Source of the DNA: Nitrosomonas sp.
GTDB lineage: Bacteria > Pseudomonadota > Gammaproteobacteria > Burkholderiales > Nitrosomonadaceae
NCBI GenBank assembly: GCA_005779435.1
Contig: SXJH01000184.1
Span: 1-7,950, forward strand
Reading direction: 5' to 3'
DNA length: 7,950 nucleotides
In this document: positions 1 through 6,027 of the stretch, piece by piece
How positions within the stretch are numbered: position 1 is the first letter of the stretch
Layout: every line of letters starts with the position of its first letter
Notes under the pieces: generated by a model
Told to the model about the DNA's origin: nothing
Database searches by the model: none
The model's input: the letters and a program-made list of their open reading frames with translations, nothing else
Program-made: the position numbers and the translations under genes

Positions 1-858
1 GGCGACTTCCGATTCCACATCGCGCGGCACCGCCAGATCGACGATGAACAGTGGGCGATGCTTGCGAATTTTGATCGCGCGCTCCACCATACCTTTCCCC
101 AAAATAGGCAACGGACTCGCGGTACAAGTCACGACGATATCGTGCAACGCCAATTGCTCCGGCAATTCGCTGAGCGTGATCGCCTGCGCGTTAAACCGGC
201 TTGCCAATGCTTCCGCGCGCTCGGTGGTACGGTTAGCCACGGTGATTTTCTTCGGGCTGCGCGCCGCAAAGTGATTGGCGCATAATTCGATCATTTCTCC
301 GGCACCGATGAACAGCACGCGTTGTTCGCCGATATCGCCAAAAATCCGCTCGGCCAATCGCGCTGCTGCCGCCGCCATGGAAACCGAACTGGAACCGATC
401 TCGGTTGACGTACGCACTTCTTTTGCCACATAAAACGTGCGTTGAAACAGCTTATGCAGCAACAAACCTAACGTGCCGGCATGTTCCGCCGATTTCACCG
501 CGCTTTTCAGTTGCCCGAGAATTTGCGGTTCGCCCAAAACCATCGAATCCAATCCGCTGGCCACGCGGAAAGCATGCTTGACCGCCTGCTCGCGCGGAAA
601 TCTGTACAAATACGGATCCAATTCACGCGTCGGCAAGTGATGAAAATCCGCCAGCCAACCGACGGCGTCTTCCGGTTTATCGGTACAGCAATACACTTCG
701 GTACGATTGCAGGTTGATACGATGGCCGCTTCCTTAATCGGATTGCGTCCGATCAAATCGCGCAAAGCAAGCTCCATCGTGTTCTCAGGAAAAGTAACCT
801 GCTCGCGCACATCCAGCGGAGCGGTATTATGATTGATGCCGAAAGCGAATAACTGCAT
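1..858 (-). CDS. hemA: Glutamyl-tRNA reductase HemA, partial (C-terminus cut by window edge)
   Basis: Cytoplasmic NADPH-dependent reductase that converts glutamyl-tRNA(Glu) to glutamate-1-semialdehyde, the first committed step of C5-pathway tetrapyrrole (heme) synthesis. The frame is open for 286 codons from ATG at 858 to the window edge; the family usually has about 415-430 residues, so the end of the NADP domain and the dimerisation helix lie outside. Visible marks are the N-terminal MQLFAFGINHNTAP, the catalytic motif STCNRTE with nucleophile Cys50, the conserved His95 in HAFRVASGLDSMVLGEPQIL, the EIGSSSVS segment, and the nucleotide-binding IGAGEM at residues 184-189 followed by VANRT. 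The start is fixed by this conserved N-terminus; no clear Shine-Dalgarno precedes it. It stands 129 nt downstream of creA with its own likely promoter. Family assignment is secure. No frameshift was seen in the segments I translated by hand. Confidence 0.97.
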   Translation of the reverse strand, partial: MQLFAFGINHNTAPLDVREQVTFPENTMELALRDLIGRNPIKEAAIVSTCNRTEVYCCTDKPEDAVGWLADFHHLPTRELDPYLYRFPREQAVKHAFRVASGLDSMVLGEPQILGQLKSAVKSAEHAGTLGLLLHKLFQRTFYVAKEVRTSTEIGSSSVSMAAAAARLAERIFGDIGEQRVLFIGAGEMIELCANHFAARSPKKITVANRTTERAEALASRFNAQAITLSELPEQLALHDIVVTCTASPLPILGKGMVERAIKIRKHRPLFIVDLAVPRDVESEVA

Positions 859-906
859 GAAGAATAATGTTAGCCAATATAAACAAGTGCTAAGAAATAA
901 CCCGGC

Positions 907-935
907 ATTATAATATCAGCCATTGCTAAATTCCA
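907..935 (-). promoter_or_regulatory. Putative sigma-70 promoter of hemA
   Basis: On the minus strand the creA-hemA spacer contains a perfect -10 hexamer TATAAT at 912-907. With a 17-nt spacer, the -35 position (935-930) reads TGGAAT, only 3 of 6 matches to TTGACA. Transcription would begin near 900 and leave an AT-rich leader of about 42 nt before the hemA ATG. The -10 is seen directly; promoter activity is inferred and the weak -35 may mean low activity or dependence on an activator. Confidence 0.5.
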
Positions 936-987
936 TTGATGTCGGTGTTTTTTTAGCGCCGCCGCCGATGCGACCATAATAATCCCG

Positions 988-1488
988 TTAATTCCATGAC
1001 TTAATCGGTATCACCGAAATGCTGTTTTTCGGCGATCCCTCGATAATCCGGTCGCTGTAAGTCAAATAAACCAGCACATTGCGCTTTGCATCGTAAAATC
1101 GCACCACCTGTAACGACTTGAACAACAGCGACGTGCTCTTTTTAAAAACTTCCTCGCCATTTTCCTTGCCGCTCTTTATTTTCTCGGGCAAAACGATCGG
1201 GCCGATTTGACGGCATGCAATGGATGCATCCGAAGTGTCTTCCGCAACACCGACCGCACCGCTCACTCCGCCCGTTTTCGCCCGGCTTAAATAGCAAGTC
1301 GCTCCCGGCACTTCAGGATCGTCGAACGCTTCGATGACAATTTTGTCGTTGGCTCCCAAGAGCTTAAATTTTGTCGACACTTTGCCAATTTCTTCCGCCG
1401 CCGCAACGCTAATGAACATCGGCAATACGACAAGAATGGATAGGAAAGCCGCAAAACTATTTTTCACAAGGTCAAATCGACGTTGCAT
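988..1488 (-). CDS. creA: CreA family exported protein
   Basis: Small exported protein of 166 residues, close to the family's usual length of about 157-165. The N-terminus is a signal peptide: basic MQRRFDLVK, a hydrophobic stretch to about residue 28, and a likely cleavage at VAAA|EE near residue 31, so the mature protein should be periplasmic. The mature part closely follows what I recall of E. coli CreA: KIVIEAFDDPEV, TCYLSRAKTGG (residues 64-74), GVAEDTSDASIACRQIGPI, EVFKKSTSLLFKSLQVVRFYDAKRN, and YSDRIIEGSPKNSIS. Two cysteines (65 and 92) fall in conserved positions and could form a disulfide. The biochemical function of CreA is not established; in enterobacteria it heads the creABCD locus, but no creB, creC or creD is present here. 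The start is supported by GGAGAAG upstream. Family assignment is strong; its role is unknown. Confidence 0.95.
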   Translation of the reverse strand: MQRRFDLVKNSFAAFLSILVVLPMFISVAAAEEIGKVSTKFKLLGANDKIVIEAFDDPEVPGATCYLSRAKTGGVSGAVGVAEDTSDASIACRQIGPIVLPEKIKSGKENGEEVFKKSTSLLFKSLQVVRFYDAKRNVLVYLTYSDRIIEGSPKNSISVIPIKSWN

Positions 1489-1492
1489 ACAT

Positions 1493-1499
1493 CTTCTCC
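1493..1499 (-). promoter_or_regulatory. Ribosome binding site of creA
   Basis: GGAGAAG on the minus strand lies 4 nt before the creA ATG (6 nt counted from GGAGA). It is the clearest Shine-Dalgarno sequence in the window and decides the creA start. Confidence 0.75.
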
Positions 1500-1522
1500 G
1501 TTAAAGTTGGGAACACCGGTCA

Positions 1523-1551
1523 ATTATAGCGGCATTGCACATACGCATTGA
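1523..1551 (-). promoter_or_regulatory. Putative sigma-70 promoter of creA
   Basis: A perfect TATAAT lies at 1528-1523 on the minus strand in the 115-nt spacer upstream of creA. At 17-nt spacing the -35 position (1551-1546) reads TCAATG, a poor match, and no extended -10 TG is present. Predicted start is near 1516, giving a leader of about 28 nt that includes the GGAGAAG ribosome site. The -10 is seen; function is inferred. Confidence 0.45.
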
Positions 1552-1603
1552 GACAGATGACACCGATAAGTTTCATCGGAAGCAAAGAAATAACGATTTG
1601 CGA

Positions 1604-2866
1604 TTATTGCTCACGAATCATGATATTCATCGGCACCTGATATTTTATTGACGAAGGCGCGCGCTGCAACCCCAGAACCGTCACGCGATGCGCAGCGTTA
1701 AAGCCGGGCGCGCCGTCGCTATCGCGCAAAATGGAGGATAGTTTATACTCCAAGCTGCCGCTTTGCGCGTCAAAACGAATATCGTGCAGCCAAATTCCGG
1801 CGCGCTGAATTCTTTGCTGTTCGCATTCGTTTGAAAGATCCCATCCTGTCAGCATCGGCACCGCATAATCGTACGGCAAATCGGCAATACGGAAAGTTTG
1901 CGTACGCACAACGCCATCGGCATTTTTGCGGCATTGATCCGTTTTACCCATGCGGGGATTCAGCGCCAGAAAATCCGCACGCAATTTCACGCCGCGACCG
2001 CGAATAAGCGCCACGCGCGTTTTGACTCTGTGCGGCTGAATGTCGTTTGGTTTGAAAATGGCTTGCACAGCCCAATGCGGGGTGCCGTCCAAAGTCGGCG
2101 AGGTTCCGGTTTGCGACAGATTGTAAGCTGTCTGCAGCAACCGATAATCGGTACTATCCTTCCATTTGCATGGAACAAGCCGCAATTCGCATTCAAAGGA
2201 ATCGTCGAACTGAAAATCAATGCCGCGAGGAATAACAGCCATTGTCTCGTTCCCTTTTAGCGTGCCTTTAGCGCCGACATACTCCATGGTAGCGACAGCG
2301 CCTTTATGCTTCGAATGCGCCACGACTGTTTCGATACCGCCGTCATCGCCTTCTATTGCGGCTTCAACCGCTGCAGCGCGATAACCGAACGCACTGTAGA
2401 ACACACAAAACTCAAACGCATCCTTGCGCTCCTGATCGTCCAGCTTTCCATGCGCTTCAAATACCAGAAACGTTGAGGCGTTATTTTTCACCAGCTTGCT
2501 GCGTGCGATGTCTGCGCGCAGCGAATTGACTTCGCGGTCATGTTGCAAAAAGCGTAAATCCCAACCATTCAGCACCACAGTGCCACGATCCACATAGCCG
2601 GGCATTTCGATCCACTGTGTCGTAACAGCGGATTCTAAACCATGATCGCGCTGAACGCATTTGCTGCCTTCGATGAGAATAAAATTTCCGTCATCTTCAA
2701 AAACCGTCCTGCCATCCGATTTGAAAGTCAGTTGCTCGAATACGGAAACAGGCTTAATCGGTTGCTCTGCCGAATCGTCGGCGCGTTTCCCCGTCGGCTT
2801 CGATGCGCAGGAAAACAGCAGGCACAATACGAATAACGAAATAAGGCGGCTTAGATGGCGAACCAC
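1604..2866 (-). CDS. Uncharacterised lipoprotein with internal duplication
   Basis: I do not recognise this family. Starting at GTG 2866 the product has 420 residues and opens with a textbook lipoprotein signal: MVRHLSRLISLFVLCLLFSC, lipobox LFSC with lipidated Cys20, then a polar ASKPTGKRADDSAEQP linker. There is no Asp at +2, so outer-membrane sorting is plausible. This start has a purine-rich GGGGGAT 4 nt upstream, whereas the in-frame GTG at 2890 adds eight residues, lacks a ribosome site and spoils the signal peptide. No transmembrane segments follow. The mature part seems mostly beta and holds two related blocks, residues 70-120 and 312-363, each with Cys, a Pro, (N/T)GWDL and a closing DI. 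Six further cysteines (70, 154, 226, 233, 312, 348) could form disulfides. The gene sits 34 nt below rsmA; a TAAAAT at 2903-2898 is a possible but weak -10, so it may be read through from rsmA. Function unknown. Confidence 0.85.
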   Translation of the reverse strand: MVRHLSRLISLFVLCLLFSCASKPTGKRADDSAEQPIKPVSVFEQLTFKSDGRTVFEDDGNFILIEGSKCVQRDHGLESAVTTQWIEMPGYVDRGTVVLNGWDLRFLQHDREVNSLRADIARSKLVKNNASTFLVFEAHGKLDDQERKDAFEFCVFYSAFGYRAAAVEAAIEGDDGGIETVVAHSKHKGAVATMEYVGAKGTLKGNETMAVIPRGIDFQFDDSFECELRLVPCKWKDSTDYRLLQTAYNLSQTGTSPTLDGTPHWAVQAIFKPNDIQPHRVKTRVALIRGRGVKLRADFLALNPRMGKTDQCRKNADGVVRTQTFRIADLPYDYAVPMLTGWDLSNECEQQRIQRAGIWLHDIRFDAQSGSLEYKLSSILRDSDGAPGFNAAHRVTVLGLQRAPSSIKYQVPMNIMIREQ

Positions 2867-2900
2867 TTTTATCCCCCATGCATCGATCACGATCTGAATT

Positions 2901-3665
2901 TTAGGCTAAAAAATTAGCGATGGCGACAAACCTTTCCACCGATAAATTTTCAGCCCTGAGACCGGAATCGATCTCCAGCATGGCGAAATCCTCTTGGGTT
3001 AAATATCGTTGCAACGTATTGCGAAGCGTTTTTCGCCGCTGTGAAAATGCGGCGGTTACGACCTCGGCAAACAATGCATCGTTCTTCACGGTCAATTGCG
3101 CCGACGACCGTGGACTCATCTGCACAATCGCCGATTCCACTTTCGGTATCGGACGAAAAGCGGTTGCCGGTACGTTAAACACATGCTCCATATCAAAGCG
3201 ATACTGCAACATGATCGAAAGACGGCCATAATCGGGTGTTGTCGGCATGCCAACCATACGATCGACCACTTCCTTTTGCAGCATGAAATGCATATCCAGA
3301 ATATGTTCGGAGAATTGACTGAGGTGAAACAATAACGGCGTGGAAATGTTATACGGCAAATTCCCAACGATGCGCAATTGGTTTCCCAGTGATGAAAAAT
3401 CGAATTTCAACGCATCGGTTGCGTGAATGGTCAATCGTTCGGGTGTGAATGCCGCTTGCAGCCGCTCGACGATATCGCGATCGATTTCGACTGCATGCAA
3501 ATGGTCGACAATTTGCAATAGCGGATGCGTTAACGCACCCAATCCAGGGCCGATTTCAACGATACGATCTTCTCGGCGCGGCGCAATCTCAGCAATGATT
3601 TGTGCAATAACCGATCGATCGATCAGAAAATTTTGCCCGAATCGCTTGCGCGGATTATGCTGCAT
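2901..3665 (-). CDS. rsmA: 16S rRNA (adenine1518-N6/adenine1519-N6)-dimethyltransferase RsmA (KsgA)
   Basis: SAM-dependent enzyme that dimethylates the two adjacent adenines in the 3'-terminal helix 45 hairpin of 16S rRNA, a late check in 30S assembly; its loss gives kasugamycin resistance in model bacteria. The 254 residues are within the family's usual range. Visible motifs are the N-terminal PRKRFGQNFL (5-14), SAM-binding EIGPGLGALT (37-46), the ribose-binding acidic residue in HAVEID (Glu60), TDAL around Asp84, the catalytic NLPYNIS (102-108), FRPIPKVESA (170-179) and SQRRKTLRNTL (208-218). The ATG lies inside the end of pdxA (11-nt overlap, ATGCAGCATAA) and only a weak AAGGG just before it serves as ribosome site, so translational coupling to pdxA is likely. 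The conserved N-terminus supports this start. All core residues are present. Confidence 0.97.
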   Translation of the reverse strand: MQHNPRKRFGQNFLIDRSVIAQIIAEIAPRREDRIVEIGPGLGALTHPLLQIVDHLHAVEIDRDIVERLQAAFTPERLTIHATDALKFDFSSLGNQLRIVGNLPYNISTPLLFHLSQFSEHILDMHFMLQKEVVDRMVGMPTTPDYGRLSIMLQYRFDMEHVFNVPATAFRPIPKVESAIVQMSPRSSAQLTVKNDALFAEVVTAAFSQRRKTLRNTLQRYLTQEDFAMLEIDSGLRAENLSVERFVAIANFLA

Positions 3666-4674
3666 GCCCTTGTCGCAACAGTTGATTGCCGGCCAATTGC
3701 GAAGCCATTTCGATTGCGGCCAACAAACTTCCCGCGTGAGCTCGGCCCGTTCCCGCCAATTCCAGCGCCGTACCGTGATCGACCGATGTGCGAATAATCG
3801 GCAGCCCCAGCGTCACATTGACACCGCCGCCAAAACTTGCGTGCTTCAGCACCGGCAATCCTTGATCATGGTACATGGTAAAAACGCAATCGAATTGTTT
3901 CAGTTGCTCGGGATTAAACAGCGTATCCGCCGGCAACGGGCCGATCAGATTCATACCTTCGCCGCGCAATTTGTTCAACGCGGGGATGATTACATCGATT
4001 TCCTCATGTCCCAAATGACCGGACTCTCCCGCATGCGGATTAAGTCCCGCTACCGCGATGCGCGGATTCTCGAGCAAAAAACGCGACACCAAATCGTGCG
4101 CAATGATGCGCAATTTTCGCTCGATGAGCTCTGCCGTAATAGCAGCGGCAACATCTCTCAATGGCAAGTGCGTGGTTGCCAGCGTCACCCGCATATTACC
4201 GCCGACCAGCATCATCGCCACCTCACTGGCGGTCAATGCCGACAAATATTCCGTATGCCCGGTAAATGCAATACCGGCATCGTTGATCACACCTTTATGC
4301 ACCGGCGCCGTCACCATACCGTTGAATTGTCCGGATTGGCAAGCCGCAACGGCGCGATCCAGTGTCGTCAGCACATACCGCGCATTGGCCGGGTTCAACG
4401 TTCCCGCTGCTACCGTTTCGGCTACAGGAACATGCAGCACTTGCAAACTGCCTTCGCGATGCTGCACGGGCGAAGCTGCCGATGCGTCGATCAATTGCAA
4501 GGGAAGCCGCAATTGCCGCGCGCGCGCCGCCAACAAATCGCCATCGGCAATAACGGCAAGATTGCACGGCAATGGCTGTTGCGCGATCTGCACGCATAAA
4601 TCGGGGCCGATTCCTGCCGGTTCGCCCGCAGTCAAAACCAAAGACGGCAATGCGCTACGGCTCATATTCCGCAT
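3655..4674 (-). CDS. pdxA: 4-hydroxythreonine-4-phosphate dehydrogenase PdxA
   Basis: NAD-dependent, divalent-metal enzyme of the DXP-dependent vitamin B6 route. It oxidises 4-phosphohydroxy-L-threonine; the product decarboxylates to 3-amino-2-oxopropyl phosphate, which PdxJ uses to make pyridoxine 5'-phosphate. The 339 residues match the family length (about 330). Motifs: GEPAGIGPD (17-25), substrate-binding GHTEYLS (139-145), and three metal-ligand histidines matching those of E. coli PdxA, His169 in TTHLPLRD, His214 in LNPHAGE and His269 in MYHDQGLP, then LGLPIIRTSVDHGTALELAG near the C-terminus. The ATG at 4674 overlaps surA by 20 nt; a second in-frame ATG at 4665 would overlap by 11 nt and is equally possible, since neither has a good Shine-Dalgarno. 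Coupled translation from surA is likely. The function is metabolic and unrelated to the envelope role of its upstream neighbours, but this linkage is common in proteobacteria. Confidence 0.97.
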   Translation of the reverse strand: MRNMSRSALPSLVLTAGEPAGIGPDLCVQIAQQPLPCNLAVIADGDLLAARARQLRLPLQLIDASAASPVQHREGSLQVLHVPVAETVAAGTLNPANARYVLTTLDRAVAACQSGQFNGMVTAPVHKGVINDAGIAFTGHTEYLSALTASEVAMMLVGGNMRVTLATTHLPLRDVAAAITAELIERKLRIIAHDLVSRFLLENPRIAVAGLNPHAGESGHLGHEEIDVIIPALNKLRGEGMNLIGPLPADTLFNPEQLKQFDCVFTMYHDQGLPVLKHASFGGGVNVTLGLPIIRTSVDHGTALELAGTGRAHAGSLLAAIEMASQLAGNQLLRQGHAA

Positions 4675-5986
4675 CCAATCGATATTCGATATACGCTTGA
4701 TCGCGCAATTGGCGCAGCCATTCCTGAATTACCACGTCTGTTTTTTTGTTTCGAATCGCTTGGCGCGCTTCTTGTCTGCGCCGATTCACGCTGACATCCT
4801 GAGTTCGACGCTCCAACACTTGAATCAAGTGCCAGCCGAATTGCGACTTGACCGGATTGCTGACCTGCCCCGGAAGTAATGCATTCATCGTTTGTTCAAA
4901 TTCCGGCACGGTATCGCCGGGCGATAGCCACCCCAGATCGCCGCCGGACGAAGCGCTGGTATCTTCCGAATACAGCTTGGCCAATTCGGCGAAATCCTCA
5001 CCGCCATCCAACCGTTCCTTTATTTTTTGAATTTTCAGCTTGGCCTCGCCTTCTGAGGTCAGTTCATTGATTTTAATTAATATATGTCGAGAATGCGTTT
5101 GGTCGATAATAACGGTAGGCGTTTCCTGAGCCCGACGCCCCAGCAATTTAAAAATATGAAAACCGTTCGGGCTTTGGATGATCGGCGTAACATCGCCGGG
5201 ATTCAAAGATTCCAGCATTTTCGCAAACATGGGCCCCAGTTGTGCAATGGGGCGCCATTCGATAATCCCGCCGCTTTTCGCATCCGTCGCATCCGAAAAC
5301 TCAGCCGCCACCTGTGAAAAATCCACACCGTCGTTGATTTTGGCAGCGGCCGTTTCCGCACGCTCGCTTCTTTGCTGTATCTGGCTGCTATTCATGTTTT
5401 CCGTTACCACTATCAAAATATGCGCCAAGCGATACTCATCCTGGCCGCCGGTATTGGAATCCTGAGTTTGTAAGTAATTATCGACTTCTCCTTCGGTCAC
5501 ATTTACTTGGTTTCTGACCTCGCGCTCTTTCAATCGCGCCATGATCATCTCGTCACGGATCTCTTCGCGGAATTTACCATAACGGATACCGTCATTTTCA
5601 AGCGCGGCATGGAATTCCGGCAGCGACAATTTGTTATCTTCGGCGATTCGCTGGATAGTCTCGTCCAATTCGCCTTCCGTAATCGAAAGCCCCACTTCTT
5701 GCGCATGCTGAACTTGAATTTTCTTGGTGATCACGGATTCCAATACTTGTTTTTCCAGTGCTGGCGAATCCGGCAGCGGCATCCCTTGTTGTTGCAGCCG
5801 TGAAATACCAAGCTTGATCGCTTCGTCCAACTCTTTGCGCGTAATCACATCCTCATTGACAATCGCAACGATATAATCCAACGACCGTGATGTTGGAGAA
5901 TCGAACGCCAATTCTTGTGCCGCGACTGAAAACGGAATGAAAAATACCAACAGCAAAAAAACACAAAAATAATCGCTTCTATACAT
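4655..5986 (-). CDS. surA: Periplasmic chaperone and peptidyl-prolyl isomerase SurA
   Basis: Periplasmic chaperone that carries unfolded outer-membrane proteins to the BAM complex; LptD is a well-known client, which fits its place beside lptD. The 443 residues resemble E. coli SurA (428). Order of parts: signal peptide (hydrophobic residues 7-22, likely cleavage at VAA|QE near 23), SurA N-terminal chaperone domain (about 34-170) starting DYIVAIVNEDVITRKEL, first parvulin domain (about 185-285, EYRLAHILI to GFHIFKLLGRR), second parvulin domain (about 297-394, SRHILIKI to GWHLIQVLERR), and a C-terminal helix that packs on the chaperone domain in known structures. Both parvulin repeats carry the SGG(I/D)(I/L)(E/G)W signature. 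The ATG is chosen because the signal peptide begins there, although no clear Shine-Dalgarno precedes it. It lies 41 nt below lptD and its stop lies within pdxA. Confidence 0.97.
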   Translation of the reverse strand: MYRSDYFCVFLLLVFFIPFSVAAQELAFDSPTSRSLDYIVAIVNEDVITRKELDEAIKLGISRLQQQGMPLPDSPALEKQVLESVITKKIQVQHAQEVGLSITEGELDETIQRIAEDNKLSLPEFHAALENDGIRYGKFREEIRDEMIMARLKEREVRNQVNVTEGEVDNYLQTQDSNTGGQDEYRLAHILIVVTENMNSSQIQQRSERAETAAAKINDGVDFSQVAAEFSDATDAKSGGIIEWRPIAQLGPMFAKMLESLNPGDVTPIIQSPNGFHIFKLLGRRAQETPTVIIDQTHSRHILIKINELTSEGEAKLKIQKIKERLDGGEDFAELAKLYSEDTSASSGGDLGWLSPGDTVPEFEQTMNALLPGQVSNPVKSQFGWHLIQVLERRTQDVSVNRRRQEARQAIRNKKTDVVIQEWLRQLRDQAYIEYRLDAEYEP

Positions 5987-6027
5987 GGAATGATGTCACT
6001 GATTAAGTGCAATATGCGTTGCGTCGA

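Noticed and set aside
946..975. Run of T followed by GCGCCGCCGCCG after creA, considered as a terminator
   Set aside because: On the minus strand the tract is A rather than U, and the GC-rich part does not fold into a strong stem. On the plus strand there is no gene for it to end.
859..987. A small gene or riboswitch in the creA-hemA spacer
   Set aside because: No frame with a ribosome site and no structured GC-rich leader were seen; the leader is short and AT-rich.
1563..1579. Inverted repeat CCGAT-N7-ATCGG just after the lipoprotein gene, considered as a terminator
   Set aside because: The stem is only 5 bp with a 7-nt loop and no U-run follows on the minus strand, so it does not meet a rho-independent terminator model.
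3427..4599. Long plus-strand open frame (390 codons) opposite pdxA and the start of rsmA
   Set aside because: It is antisense to two genes with complete family motifs. Its product is rich in Arg, His, Cys and Gln with no recognisable domain, and it reads across the pdxA-rsmA boundary. It is a shadow of the real coding strand.
4058..4879. Plus-strand open frame of 273 codons opposite pdxA and the end of surA
   Set aside because: Shadow frame: low-complexity Ala/Ser/Thr/Cys composition, no ribosome site of note, and spans the junction of two well-supported minus-strand genes.
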